Shown here: positions 49,270 through 58,765 of the stretch, one piece after another
How the letters are laid out: each line of letters begins with the position of its first letter
Position numbering within the stretch: position 1 is the stretch's first letter
Source: Acidimicrobiia bacterium
GTDB lineage: Bacteria > Actinomycetota > Acidimicrobiia > Acidimicrobiales > CAIXPF01
Assembly: GCA_947476745.1 (NCBI GenBank)
Contig: CANJRG010000005.1
Coordinates: 62,001-126,000 of the forward strand
DNA length: 64,000 nt
Reading direction: 5' to 3'
Notes under the pieces: generated by a model
Told to the model about the DNA's origin: nothing
Database searches by the model: none
Seen by the model: only the letters and a program-made list of their open reading frames with translations
Made by a program: the position numbers and the translations under genes

Positions 49270-49756
49270 GCGGATCACCCTTCCACTTGGCGGCCATGTC
49301 CTCGTTGGCCACCATCTCCTGCAGCAGCACGATGCCCTCGAGCAGCGCCTCGGGCCGTGGCGGACAACCGGGAACGTAGACGTCGACCGGGATGATCTGG
49401 TCGACGCCCTTGGTGACCGAGTAGCTGTCCCAGTACGGGCCACCGCAGTTGGCGCAGCTCCCCATCGAGATCACGTACTTCGGCTCGGGCATCTGTTCGT
49501 AGAGACGCCGGATGACCGGAGCCATCTTGTCAGTAACGGTGCCCGACACGACGACGAGATCGGCCTGACGCGGGCTCGCCGGGAACGGGATCACGCCCAG
49601 GCGCATGACGTCATAACGGGGTGAGCCGAAGGCCGCCCCCATCTCGATGGCACAGCAGGCCAGGCCCCACTGATACACCCACATCGAGTATTTGCGACTG
49701 ATGTTGAGCAGCTTGGTCAGGGGCTTTGGGAGCTTGCCGCTCTCGACTAGACCCAT
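49256..49756 (-). CDS. nuoB: Complex I subunit B (cluster N2), second locus
   Basis: NuoB binds the terminal cluster N2. The 166 residues have all four ligands: the adjacent pair in [20 protein letters not shown], the cysteine in [15 protein letters not shown] and the one in [18 protein letters not shown]. The [14 protein letters not shown] form, with an extra Cys and WD instead of YHYSY, is closer to the versions found in Fpo-type and energy-converting hydrogenase complexes than to ordinary NuoB. This supports an unusual electron donor. ATG at 49756, overlapping the end of nuoA. Confidence 0.94.
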   Translation of the reverse strand: MGLVESGKLPKPLTKLLNISRKYSMWVYQWGLACCAIEMGAAFGSPRYDVMRLGVIPFPASPRQADLVVVSGTVTDKMAPVIRRLYEQMPEPKYVISMGSCANCGGPYWDSYSVTKGVDQIIPVDVYVPGCPPRPEALLEGIVLLQEMVANEDMAAKWKGDPLVVD

Positions 49757-50160
49757 CGCAACACACCCTTCCGCCAGGCGTAGACCAGGCCGAGGAACAA
49801 CACGAAGATGAAAATGCCCATCTCGACGAGGCCGAAGACGCCGTAGGCCTCGAGGCGGACCGCCCACGGAAAGATGAAGACCGCCTCAACGTCGAACATC
49901 ACGAACAGCAGGGCGAAGATGTAATAGCGGACCTGGCTCTGGGACCATCCGGTGCCGACCGGGTCGACACCGCTCTCGTAGACGATGCTTTTCTGCGGCG
50001 ACGGCTTGTTCGGTCGGAGCAGAGCTGAAACACCGAGCAGGGCTGACACGATGGTGACTGCCACGCCGAGGAAGATGCCGACCGTGAGGTAGCTGCGAAG
50101 GAAGTCGGACACGGTTCCGGAGCTTACCTGTGAGGGGTTGAGGGGGCCAAGATTGGCCAC
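49747..50160 (-). CDS. nuoA: Complex I subunit A, second locus
   Basis: NuoA (ND3 homologue) has three helices and a loop near the quinone site. The 137 residues show [20 protein letters not shown], the loop [20 protein letters not shown], and [20 protein letters not shown] with the conserved acidic pair. GTG start at 50160. Only 57 bases separate it from the nuoN gene of the upstream complex and no promoter is seen there, so the two loci may share a transcript. Confidence 0.94.
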   Translation of the reverse strand: MANLGPLNPSQVSSGTVSDFLRSYLTVGIFLGVAVTIVSALLGVSALLRPNKPSPQKSIVYESGVDPVGTGWSQSQVRYYIFALLFVMFDVEAVFIFPWAVRLEAYGVFGLVEMGIFIFVLFLGLVYAWRKGVLRWV

Positions 50161-50217
50161 CGATTGGTCGAATGGTCCTTGCGGATCCGGGTTCGGACGG
50201 ACAGCGCCGGGCCGGGA

Positions 50218-51765
50218 TCAGCCTGCCGCTCGGACCAGGACCGGTACTGCGTCGTTGGCCAGTCCAGTGAGCAGACCGGGAAGGATCCCGACGAGGATCG
50301 TCACCCCGACAGTGACCCCAAGCGCCACCCAGACGGTGGCCGGCACGGTGAGGACGGCGGGCACGCCGGCGTCGTCCTGGTGTCCGGCGCCGGCCTCGGC
50401 GTGGTCGTCACTCATGTACATCGACACGATGATGCGAAGGTACACGAAGGCACCGATCACGGCGGACATCATGGCCACCAGGGCCAGCCAGTAGCTGCGG
50501 GATTCGACGGCCGCGGTGATCACGCCGAACTTGGCGAAGAAGCCCGAGGTCAACGGCACGCCGGCCTGGCCCAAGAGCATCACCGTGAACGCTGCGGCGA
50601 GCAGTGGCTTGCGGTCACCGAGCCCCCGGAAGTCCTCGAGCGAACTGTGGCTGTCGCCCTTGAGGGCCACCACGCTGATGACCGCGAAGGATCCGGCGAC
50701 CATGAACGTGTAGGCCGCCAGGTAGAACAACGCCGCGCCGGTGCCCTCGCTGCTGGCCGCTTGGACCCCGACGAGGATGAACCCGGCGTGTGAGATCGAC
50801 GAGTACGCCATCATCCGCTTCACGTCGGTCTGCACCACCGCGAGCACCGCGCCCCCGAGCAGCGTGGCGATCGCCAGGACGTACACGATCGGCTGCCAGT
50901 CAGTGCGCTCGCTGCTGAAGCCCACGTAGAACACCCGCAGAAGTCCGGCGAAGCCCGCCGCCTTCACCCCTGAGGCCATGTATGCCACGACCGGCGAAGG
51001 TGACCCCTGGTAGACGTCGGGTGTCCAGGAATGGAAGGGCACCGCAGCCACCTTGAAGCCGAAACCGACCAACAACAGGGCGAAACCGGCGTACAGCAGG
51101 GCGTTGTCGAACAAGGTGTTCTCGACCAGGAACGTACGGATCCCGATCAAGCTCGTCGAACCGGTGGCGCCGTAGGTGAGGGCGATGCCGTAAAGGAAGA
51201 GCGCCGAGGAGAACGCACCCAGCACGAAGTACTTCATGCCGGCTTCCTGCGAGGCGAAGCGGCGAAGATGGGACGCCGCCAGGACGTACACCGCAAGCGA
51301 CAAGATCTCGAGTCCGAGAAACATCACGATCAGGTCGTTGGCCGAGGCCATGATCACGCCACCGGAAGCGGAAAGCAGTAGGAGCACGTAGAGCTCGGCG
51401 CCTTCGAGACCCTCCCGCCGCAGGTATCCGTCGGCGAGCAGCGCTGCGATGATCACCGACGCGCACAGCAGCACCGTGAAGAACACGGAGAAGCCGTCGA
51501 CCCCGAACGCACCACCGAGCGTCGAGAACGGACCGCGGCCAGGATCGGTCACCCGGCTCCACAGTGCCAGGGCGAAGCCGCCGGCCACCGTGGCAATGGC
51601 GATGGTGGCCATCGTATAGAAACCGCGGAACACCCGGGGCAGCAGCGACGACGCATGGAGCAACACCATGGCGGGTGCAGCCAACAGCAGGAGGGGCATC
51701 ACGCCCCACCAGTCGACGGAGGGAGTGGTCACAGCCACCTCGGAGGCCTGGGCGAGAAGGCTCAC
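50218..51765 (-). CDS. nuoN: Complex I subunit N, canonical locus
   Basis: Proton-pumping antiporter-like subunit of 515 residues. The helix-5 glutamate region (FLGLEILSLAVYVLAASHLR), helix-7 lysine region (GFGFKVAAVPFHSWTPDVYQ) and helix-8 region (VVAYMASGVKAAGFAGLLRV) are normal. The GTG at 51765 has GGAGGAA five bases upstream. A hydrophilic loop (DDHAEAGAGHQDDAG) lies before the last helix. It is the last gene of the canonical nuo cluster. Confidence 0.95.
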   Translation of the reverse strand: MSLLAQASEVAVTTPSVDWWGVMPLLLLAAPAMVLLHASSLLPRVFRGFYTMATIAIATVAGGFALALWSRVTDPGRGPFSTLGGAFGVDGFSVFFTVLLCASVIIAALLADGYLRREGLEGAELYVLLLLSASGGVIMASANDLIVMFLGLEILSLAVYVLAASHLRRFASQEAGMKYFVLGAFSSALFLYGIALTYGATGSTSLIGIRTFLVENTLFDNALLYAGFALLLVGFGFKVAAVPFHSWTPDVYQGSPSPVVAYMASGVKAAGFAGLLRVFYVGFSSERTDWQPIVYVLAIATLLGGAVLAVVQTDVKRMMAYSSISHAGFILVGVQAASSEGTGAALFYLAAYTFMVAGSFAVISVVALKGDSHSSLEDFRGLGDRKPLLAAAFTVMLLGQAGVPLTSGFFAKFGVITAAVESRSYWLALVAMMSAVIGAFVYLRIIVSMYMSDDHAEAGAGHQDDAGVPAVLTVPATVWVALGVTVGVTILVGILPGLLTGLANDAVPVLVRAAG

Positions 51766-53495
51766 TTGTGTTCCTCCGTTTGGGCCTCGGCTCGGTGGCC
51801 CTCGGCGTCGGCCTCGGCAACGTGCAATGCGGCGGTGAGCTCCTCGGCCCCCGCCTTCTTCCCCGGCGAGATCACCACCACGGCGACGACCTTTCCGGCA
51901 TCCTTGCTGCCCGCTTCGCCGGTGACCTCCACCTCGCTGCCAGGAGAGACCTCCGGAGCGGTGAAGGTTTCGGACTTGTCCTCGATATGGGCGATCAGGC
52001 GATCGACAGCCGGCTCGATGCGATCGATCATCGGCTTCGGGTATACCCCGAGGAACACGATCCCGGCGATGAACAGCAGCAGGACCCCGCCCTCGCGGAA
52101 GTTGAGGTCCTTGAAGCGCTCGTTCTCCACCGACTTCGGTGAGCCGTGGAAGGTCCGTTGGTAGGCCCACAGCATGTAGAGCGCAGCGAGGATCACCCCG
52201 GTTGCGGCTACCACGGCATACCAACGATGCGCCGTGAACGTGCCATTGAGGATCAGGAACTCGCCGACGAACCCGTTCAAACCCGGCAGGCCGATCGAGG
52301 ACAGCATGACCACCGTGAAGGCGGCAGCCATGATCGGCGCGGCCTTCTGCAGTCCATTGAGGTCCGCGATCATCCGGGTGTGACGGCGCTCGTAGATCAT
52401 CCCGACGAGGAGGAAGAGCGCCCCGGTCGACAGACCGTGGTTGACCATCTGCAAGATGCCGCCGGTGATGCCCTGGCGGTTCAGGGCGAAGATACCGAGC
52501 ACGATGAACCCGAGGTGGGCGACGGACGAGTAGGCCACCAGCCGCTTGAGGTCCTTCTGCATGGTGGCGACCACGGCCCCGTAGATGATCCCGACCACAC
52601 CGAGCACCAGGAACAACGGGGCGGCCCAACGGGCGGCTTCGGGGAAGAGGTACAGCCCGAAGCGGAGATACCCGTAGGTACCGAGCTTCAGCATCACTCC
52701 GGCGAGGATCACCGAGCCTGCGGTCGGGGCCTCCGTGTGCGCGTCAGGGAGCCAGGTGTGCAACGGGAAGATCGGCACCTTGATGGCGAAGGCCAGGGCG
52801 AACGCACAGAACACCGCCCTGGCGGTCTGGGTGGACAGCGCCTGCTCGTTGGCCAGGGTGCGCAGGTCGAAGGTGATGTCAGCACCGGTGGCCCGGTGGG
52901 TGAGGACCACGAGAATCACCATACCGACCAGCATCACGGCGGAGCCGAACATCGTGTACAGGAAGAACTTCAGCGCGGCGTAGGTCCGGTTACCGTGCCC
53001 CCACTTGCCGATTAGGAAGTACATCGGCACCAGGACCAGCTCGAAGAACACGAAGAACATGAAGAGGTCGAGGGCCAGGAACACGCCCATCGACGCGGCT
53101 TGCAGCACCAGCAGCCAGGCGTAGTACGGCTTCGCATCGTGTTCCGGGACCACGGCGATGATGGCCACCGGGAACAGCACCCCGGTAAGCACGACCAAGA
53201 ACAGGGAGATCCCGTCGACGCCGAGCTTCCAGCCGATCCCGTAGTCCTTGATCCAGGTCCAGGACTCGACGAACTGGAAGTCACCGTCGGCCTGCTGGAA
53301 CTTCACGAGCAGCGCCACCGACAACAGGCCGGTGACCGCAGCGACCAGGAAGGCCACCTGCCGGCAGGTGTCCGGACGCCCGTTCCTCATCAGGAACAGC
53401 ACGAGTGCGCCGGCCGCCGGCACCATGATCAGCGCGGTGAGCAGATAGTGGAACGGCGGTGACACCGCTTCGGAAGCGAGTAGGGCAGCAAGCAT
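51762..53495 (-). CDS. nuoM: Complex I subunit M with charged tail, canonical locus
   Basis: Antiporter-like subunit of 577 residues; standard NuoM is nearer 500. The core motifs are intact: FFVFFELVLVPMYFLIGKWG (helix-5 Glu), LAFAIKVPIFPLHTWLPDAH (Lys) and SVILAGVMLKLGTYGYLRFG (Lys). The extra length is a C-terminal hydrophilic tail after about residue 500, with TGEAGSKDAGKVVAVVVISP and a final Ala/Glu/His-rich helix (LHVAEADAEGHRAEAQTEEH). ATG at 53495 overlaps the nuoL stop. Confidence 0.95.
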   Translation of the reverse strand: MLAALLASEAVSPPFHYLLTALIMVPAAGALVLFLMRNGRPDTCRQVAFLVAAVTGLLSVALLVKFQQADGDFQFVESWTWIKDYGIGWKLGVDGISLFLVVLTGVLFPVAIIAVVPEHDAKPYYAWLLVLQAASMGVFLALDLFMFFVFFELVLVPMYFLIGKWGHGNRTYAALKFFLYTMFGSAVMLVGMVILVVLTHRATGADITFDLRTLANEQALSTQTARAVFCAFALAFAIKVPIFPLHTWLPDAHTEAPTAGSVILAGVMLKLGTYGYLRFGLYLFPEAARWAAPLFLVLGVVGIIYGAVVATMQKDLKRLVAYSSVAHLGFIVLGIFALNRQGITGGILQMVNHGLSTGALFLLVGMIYERRHTRMIADLNGLQKAAPIMAAAFTVVMLSSIGLPGLNGFVGEFLILNGTFTAHRWYAVVAATGVILAALYMLWAYQRTFHGSPKSVENERFKDLNFREGGVLLLFIAGIVFLGVYPKPMIDRIEPAVDRLIAHIEDKSETFTAPEVSPGSEVEVTGEAGSKDAGKVVAVVVISPGKKAGAEELTAALHVAEADAEGHRAEAQTEEHK

Positions 53496-55933
53496 CAGAA
53501 CGCCGCCTTCGAGAGCAGGAGACCGAGGAGGACCACAGCACCGATGCTGATGCCGAGGGCGTAGCTGCGCAGGTACCCGCTCTGCGTCTTGCGTAGCTGC
53601 AACGACGACTGCCGGACCAGGGCGGCGACGCCGTTGACGGCACCGTCGATGACGAGCTGGTCGAAGCGGGCGGTGAGCTCGAAGGCCTTGCGGCCCGGTC
53701 CGCCCATGAACGAGGCATAGGCCCCGTCGACCCCCCATCCCTTCTCGAGGATGGGCTGTTCGATCTTGGCCCGGTCGCCCTTGCCCTTGAGGTACACAGC
53801 CGCGGCAACCACGATGCCCACCAGGCCCGTCGCCACCGCCACCACGGCGAGGGCCACCAAGCCGGGTCCCGACACGGCGAGATGCGTCTCGCTGCCGAAC
53901 ATCGAGGGCTCGAGCCAGTTCTCCAGGACGTGCGCACTCCGGGTGAAGGGGAGGTTCAGCACGCCCGCACCGAGGGCCCCGATCGCCAGCACCACGAGCG
54001 GTGCCAGCATCAGCCCCGGGGACTCATGCGGGTGGTAACGCCGACGGTGCTCGACGGCGTGGGGAAGGAAGTCGGCCACTTCGCTGTCGTCGGGAGCCGA
54101 CAGCAACGGAACGATCGTCGAACGCGGGCGGTTGGCATCGGCCCGGCGGGTCACCTCGGCGATGGCATCGCGAGCGGCTGCAGAGTCGGAGTCAGCCGCA
54201 GCGGCGGAGCGCTCGGCGTCGGACACTGCCTGGCGGGCAGCCGTGAGCACGTCCTCGGCCTTGCCGATAGCCGTCTGCGCCTTGTCGGCATCCTTGGCCA
54301 GCTTCTCGAGGTCCTTGAGGGCCTTGTCGGCGGCCTTCCTGGCATTCTTGTCCTCGCCGGCTGCTTCGACCACGGCCCTGGCCGCCTCGAGGTCGGCCGG
54401 TGACACGGCGTCGGCCTTGGCCCGTGCGTCAGATCCTGCCGCTCTCGCTGCGGACACGGCGGCCTCGGCATCGCCGAGCTTGGCCAAGGCGGTGGCGAGG
54501 GCCTCGTGAGCCGCCACGACGGCTTGGGTGGCGATGTCCGCAGCCACCGACTGGGCGGCGATCTTCGCGTCCCACGCCACGTTCAACTCCTCCGGTGAGG
54601 GGTCACCGAAGCGGTAGCGGCCGAAGAAGGTCATGAACACCTGGCGGCTCATGTAGAACGCCGTCAACAGGGCCGTGACCAAGCCGATGGCCCACAGCGC
54701 CTTGTTCTCCTGCCAGGCGTAGGCGAGGATCTCGTCCTTGGACCAGAACCCGGCGAACGGCGGTACACCGGCGAGGGCGAGCCAGCCGATGATGAAGGTG
54801 ACCGCCGTTACCGGCAGGAGCTTGTAGAGCTTGCCGAAACGGCGCATGTCCTGCTCATGGTGCATCCCGTGGATGACGGATCCGGCGGCGAGGAAGAGCA
54901 GCGCCTTGAAGAAGGCGTGCGTCACGGTATGGAAGATCGCCGGCACGTAGCCGCCAAGACCGATCGCCATGAACAGGTAGCCGAGCTGGCTGACGGTGGA
55001 GTACGCCAGCACCTTCTTGATGTCGTTCTGGGCGACGGCGACCGTAGCGGCGAACAAGGCGGTCAGACCGCCGACCCAGGCGATGGTCTGGGGCGCCCAG
55101 GCGTAGGAGGCCTCGAGCACCGGGCTCATCCGCACCATCAGGTACACCCCCGCAGTCACCATGGTGGCGGCGTGGATGAGTGCCGAGACCGGGGTGGGAC
55201 CCGCCATGGCGTCGGGCAACCACACGTACAGCGGGAGCTGGGCAGACTTCCCACAGGCCCCGACGAACAGCAGCAGCGCGATGGCAGTGGCGGTGACCGC
55301 AGCAAGGGTCGGTGCCTTCACCAGGATGTCGGCATAACGGATCGACCCGACCGCGAAGAAGGTCAGGAACGTTGCCACCATGAAGCCCCAGTCGCCCACC
55401 CGGTTGGTGACGAACGCCTTCTTGCCGGCGGATGCGTTCGCCTCCTCGGTGAACCAGAACGAGATCAGGAAGTACGAGCAGGTACCGACCCCTTCCCAAC
55501 CGAGGAAAGTGAGCAGCAGGTTGTCGCCCAGCACCAGCATCAGCATCGAGAACACGAAGAGGTTTAGGTAGAGGAAGAACTTCGAGAACTTGTCGTCGCC
55601 CTTCATGTAGGCGACCGCGTAGAGGTGGATCAGCGTGGCGATGCCGGTGATGAACAGCACCATCGTCATCGACAGCGGATCGACCAGGAAGCCGGCATCC
55701 ACGTGGAAACTACCTACGGAGATCCACGTGAACAGCTGCTGCAGGAAGAACCGCTGCTCCGGCGGGAGCGCCACCAGGCCCACGAACACGGTGACCGCCG
55801 CTGCGAAACTTCCGGCCACCATCAACGTGGCGACATAGCCCGCCAGCGGGTCACCCAGACGACGCCCGAAAGCAACCAGCAGCAAAAACCCGACCAGCGG
55901 GAATGCGGGAATCAGCCAAACCAGCTCAAGCAC
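53495..55933 (-). CDS. nuoL: Complex I subunit L with Ala-rich coiled-coil insertion, canonical locus
   Basis: Distal pump subunit, 812 residues. The core is standard (LGWEGVGTCSYFLISFWFTE, KKAFVTNRVGDWGFMVATFL, KSAQLPLYVWLPDAMAGPTP). Residues about 443-640 are an insertion of about 200 residues in the same late loop that is His-rich in the other NuoL. It is Ala, Glu, Lys and Asp rich (KAADKALKDLEKLAKDADKA) with heptad-like spacing, so it probably forms a long coiled coil. The frame is intact on both sides and helices resume at LMLAPLVVLAIGALGAGVLN. GTG start at 55933, three bases after nuoK. Confidence 0.94.
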   Translation of the reverse strand: MLELVWLIPAFPLVGFLLLVAFGRRLGDPLAGYVATLMVAGSFAAAVTVFVGLVALPPEQRFFLQQLFTWISVGSFHVDAGFLVDPLSMTMVLFITGIATLIHLYAVAYMKGDDKFSKFFLYLNLFVFSMLMLVLGDNLLLTFLGWEGVGTCSYFLISFWFTEEANASAGKKAFVTNRVGDWGFMVATFLTFFAVGSIRYADILVKAPTLAAVTATAIALLLFVGACGKSAQLPLYVWLPDAMAGPTPVSALIHAATMVTAGVYLMVRMSPVLEASYAWAPQTIAWVGGLTALFAATVAVAQNDIKKVLAYSTVSQLGYLFMAIGLGGYVPAIFHTVTHAFFKALLFLAAGSVIHGMHHEQDMRRFGKLYKLLPVTAVTFIIGWLALAGVPPFAGFWSKDEILAYAWQENKALWAIGLVTALLTAFYMSRQVFMTFFGRYRFGDPSPEELNVAWDAKIAAQSVAADIATQAVVAAHEALATALAKLGDAEAAVSAARAAGSDARAKADAVSPADLEAARAVVEAAGEDKNARKAADKALKDLEKLAKDADKAQTAIGKAEDVLTAARQAVSDAERSAAAADSDSAAARDAIAEVTRRADANRPRSTIVPLLSAPDDSEVADFLPHAVEHRRRYHPHESPGLMLAPLVVLAIGALGAGVLNLPFTRSAHVLENWLEPSMFGSETHLAVSGPGLVALAVVAVATGLVGIVVAAAVYLKGKGDRAKIEQPILEKGWGVDGAYASFMGGPGRKAFELTARFDQLVIDGAVNGVAALVRQSSLQLRKTQSGYLRSYALGISIGAVVLLGLLLSKAAF

Positions 55934-55936
55934 CGG

Positions 55937-56257
55937 TCATCCCTTCAGCGTGGCGACGTCATCGGCCGTCGCCAGGGGTCGGCGGCGCAGCACGGCGACG
56001 ACGATGGCCAAGCCGACCACCACCTCCGCAGCGGCAACAACCATGACGAAGAACACGACGGCCTGGCCGCCCAAGTCGTTCAGAGCACGTGAGAACGCGA
56101 CGAAGGTGAGGTTCACCGCGTTGAGCATCAGCTCGACGCACATGAACATCACCAGAGGGTTGCGCCGGACCAACAGGCCGACGGCACCGATGGTGAACAA
56201 CACCGCCGCCAGCACCAGGTACCAGTTCGGCGTCACGATGGAACCCAGGAAGCTCAC
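55937..56257 (-). CDS. nuoK: Complex I subunit K, canonical locus
   Basis: Three-helix subunit of 106 residues with both key glutamates ([17 protein letters not shown] and [15 protein letters not shown]). GTG start at 56257 overlapping the nuoJ stop. Slightly longer N-terminus ([20 protein letters not shown]) than the paralogue at 45054. Confidence 0.95.
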   Translation of the reverse strand: MSFLGSIVTPNWYLVLAAVLFTIGAVGLLVRRNPLVMFMCVELMLNAVNLTFVAFSRALNDLGGQAVVFFVMVVAAAEVVVGLAIVVAVLRRRPLATADDVATLKG

Positions 56258-56841
56258 GAGAGCACCTCGGACTCGTCGGTGACCTCGGCGTCCGACGTCG
56301 GGGCGAGTGGCTCGGGCCCCGCATCGGCCGGTGGCCGGCGGGCCAACATCACCGCACCGACGACCGCGATGGTCAGCAGGATGGCCGTCGCCTCGAAGGC
56401 GAATGCGTACTCGGTGAACAGCAGCCGGCCGAGCTGCGCAATGTTGGCCTCCGCGGGGTCAGGTGCCAGCAGCGTCGAGGACGCACCCGTGGCACCACCG
56501 GCGACGAACAGCGAGACCAGGGACAATCCGAGGATCCCCACACCCGCCGCAACGGCCAAGGGCCGCTGGGCGACGAGCGGCTCGACGCGGAGGTCGTCGG
56601 CCTCATCGACGCCGAGCAGCATGATCACGAACAGGAACAGCACGACGATGGCCCCGGCATAGACGATCACCTGGACCGCGGCGAGGAGTTGCGCGTCCTG
56701 CGCCACGAACAGCACGGCGACGCCGAAGAGGGTAGCGACGAGGCTGAGCGCGGCATGGACCGGGTGGCGCAACAGCACCACGCCGACCGCGCCGACGAGC
56801 ACGATCGCCCCCGCCAGGATGAAGGTAATCAGCTCAGGCAC
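56254..56841 (-). CDS. nuoJ: Complex I subunit J, canonical locus
   Basis: Five-helix subunit of 195 residues. The core has [20 protein letters not shown] and [20 protein letters not shown], as expected. The C-terminal 25 residues ([20 protein letters not shown]) are an acidic cytoplasmic-type tail that most NuoJ lack. The GTG at 56841 has AAGG eight bases upstream; GTG codons at 56847 and 56850 are alternatives. Confidence 0.93.
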   Translation of the reverse strand: MPELITFILAGAIVLVGAVGVVLLRHPVHAALSLVATLFGVAVLFVAQDAQLLAAVQVIVYAGAIVVLFLFVIMLLGVDEADDLRVEPLVAQRPLAVAAGVGILGLSLVSLFVAGGATGASSTLLAPDPAEANIAQLGRLLFTEYAFAFEATAILLTIAVVGAVMLARRPPADAGPEPLAPTSDAEVTDESEVLS

Positions 56842-56876
56842 CGGCACCACCTTCGCGCGGACAGCAGGCGTCGAAG

Positions 56877-57566
56877 TCAGTGTCCATGACCGTGTCCTCC
56901 GTGGGCATCGTGGCCGGTGGAGGCAACCGGCCGTTGGTACGGCGTCTCGGCGTGTTGCCCGTGCTCGGGTTGGCGGACCCCGTACCCGAGCTCCCCCGAC
57001 CAGCCGACCCTGCCGACATAGTCGGCATCGCCCTGCGGCGCGGTGGCACGCACCCAACCGGAGGTGAAGACGTCGTCTCCGTCCCGCCAGTCCTCCCACG
57101 GCAGCTTCTTCGGCATCCCGTCGTCACCCACGACCAGTTCTGCCTTGGTGTAGATGGCGTCCTCGCGGCTGGTGAAGGAGAACTCGAACAGCTTCGACTC
57201 CGTGATCGCCTCGGTGGGGCAAGCCTCCACGCAGAGGTCGCAGTGGATGCAACGGAGATAGTTGATCTCGTAGATGTAGCCGTAACGCTCGCCGGGCGAG
57301 ACTGGATCGGCGGGATCATTGTCGGCCCCGCGCACGTAGATGCACTTGGCCGGGCATACGCCGGCACACAGCTCGCACCCGATGCACTTCTCCATGCCGT
57401 CCTCATAGCGATTGAGGACATGACGGCCGTGCAGACGTATCGGCTTGTCGCGCTTGTGGTCGTGCTTGCCGGTGCCGGCGGCGTACTCGTTGGTGACGAT
57501 GTCCTCGCCACCGAAGCCCTTGACGAACTTGCGCCAGGTGATGGCGAAGCCCCCGAGATAGCCCAT
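56877..57566 (-). CDS. nuoI: Complex I subunit I with His-rich tail, canonical locus
   Basis: The 229 residues contain the two cluster motifs CIGCELCAGVCPAKC and CIHCDLCVEACPTEA, preceded by an amphipathic start (MGYLGGFAITWRKFVKGFGG). After the core comes KLPWEDWRDGDDVFTSGWVR and a tail ending STGHDAHGGHGHGH, with six His in the last dozen residues. This tail is not part of usual NuoI. ATG at 57566 overlaps the nuoH stop. Confidence 0.94.
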   Translation of the reverse strand: MGYLGGFAITWRKFVKGFGGEDIVTNEYAAGTGKHDHKRDKPIRLHGRHVLNRYEDGMEKCIGCELCAGVCPAKCIYVRGADNDPADPVSPGERYGYIYEINYLRCIHCDLCVEACPTEAITESKLFEFSFTSREDAIYTKAELVVGDDGMPKKLPWEDWRDGDDVFTSGWVRATAPQGDADYVGRVGWSGELGYGVRQPEHGQHAETPYQRPVASTGHDAHGGHGHGH

Positions 57567-58765
57567 CAGGCGTACACCTCCGCTTCGTGCTCGCGGTTGC
57601 GGCGCGCCGCCCGAACCGACAGGTTGAGCAACCCGAATGCCCCCACCAGCACGACGAGGGCGACGGCCATGGCGAGCGGCACGGGCCAACCCTCGTGCTG
57701 CGCCACTCTGATGGTCGCCAGCAGCAACAGCCATCCGAGGGCCAAGGGAATGAGGATCTTCCAGCCCAGGTCCATCAGCTGGTCGTAGCGCAGCCGGGGC
57801 AGCGTTCCTCGGAACCACACGAAGGTGAACAGGAAGAGCACCAGCTTCAGGAAGAACCAGAACAGCGGCAGCAACCATGACCGCAGGACCTCGGGGCCGA
57901 ACACCGGACCCGACGGACCGCCGAGGAACATGGTCACGATGAGCGCCGACATCGTGACGGTGTTCATGAACTCGGCGAGGAAGAACAGCGCGAATCGGAT
58001 CGAGCTGTACTCGGTGTTGAAGCCACCGACGAGCTCCTGTTCGGCCTCGACGAGGTCGAATGGCGGCCGATTGAGCTCAGCGGTGCCGGCAATCAGGAAG
58101 ATCACTGCCGGTACCACCCCGGTCACCACCAGATTCCAGTCGACGATGAAGCGGCCGGACTGGGCGGCCACGATGCCGTTGGTCGACAAGGTCCGGGTGA
58201 CCAGGAGCACCGCCGCGACCGACAGGCCCAGCGCGGCCTCGTAGGAGACGATCTGGGCCGATGCACGCACGCTGCCGAGCAGCGGGTACTTCGAACCGGA
58301 GGACCAGCCGGCGAGCATTATCCCGTAGACGCCGATGGCCGACATCGCCAGGAAGAACAGGACGCCGACCGGCGGGTCCGCCAGTTGCAGGAAGGTCCGG
58401 TGCCCGAAGATCGACACCGTTCCGTCGCCGTCGGTGAAGTTGCCACCGAGCGGGATGATCGAGAAGGCCAGGAAGGCCGGGACCACGGCGAGCACCGGCG
58501 CAAGGCGGAAGACCCGGCGATCGGCCTTGTCCGGGAGGAGGTCTTCTTTGAAGAAGAGCTTGGTCCCGTCGGCCAGCGTCTGCAGGATGCCCCACGGACC
58601 GGCCCGGTTGGGGCCGATGCGGTGCTGCATGTCGGCGATGATCTTCCGCTCGAACCACACCATGAACATGGTGGCGACGAGCAGGAACACGAACGCCACC
58701 ACCACCTTGAGCAAGGTGATCAGGACGACGGCGAGATCGACGCCATGGGCGTAGAGGGGATCCAT
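57566..58765 (-). CDS. nuoH: Complex I subunit H, canonical locus
   Basis: Quinone-chamber subunit of 399 residues. Unlike the paralogue at 46392 it keeps all the standard motifs: MVWFERKIIADMQHRIGPNR, FFKEDLLPDKADRRVFRLAP, LNRPPFDLVEAEQELVGGFN and TEYSSIRFALFFLAEF. A C-terminal extension of about 35 residues after the last helix is basic. ATG start; its first base overlaps the nuoG stop. Confidence 0.96.
   Translation of the reverse strand: MDPLYAHGVDLAVVLITLLKVVVAFVFLLVATMFMVWFERKIIADMQHRIGPNRAGPWGILQTLADGTKLFFKEDLLPDKADRRVFRLAPVLAVVPAFLAFSIIPLGGNFTDGDGTVSIFGHRTFLQLADPPVGVLFFLAMSAIGVYGIMLAGWSSGSKYPLLGSVRASAQIVSYEAALGLSVAAVLLVTRTLSTNGIVAAQSGRFIVDWNLVVTGVVPAVIFLIAGTAELNRPPFDLVEAEQELVGGFNTEYSSIRFALFFLAEFMNTVTMSALIVTMFLGGPSGPVFGPEVLRSWLLPLFWFFLKLVLFLFTFVWFRGTLPRLRYDQLMDLGWKILIPLALGWLLLLATIRVAQHEGWPVPLAMAVALVVLVGAFGLLNLSVRAARRNREHEAEVYA

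Noticed and set aside
49833-49842. The YESG sequence in NuoA loop (Cys replaced by Ser) as an unusual quinone-site change
   Set aside because: Some ordinary bacterial NuoA proteins, including that of Escherichia coli, also have Ser at this place.
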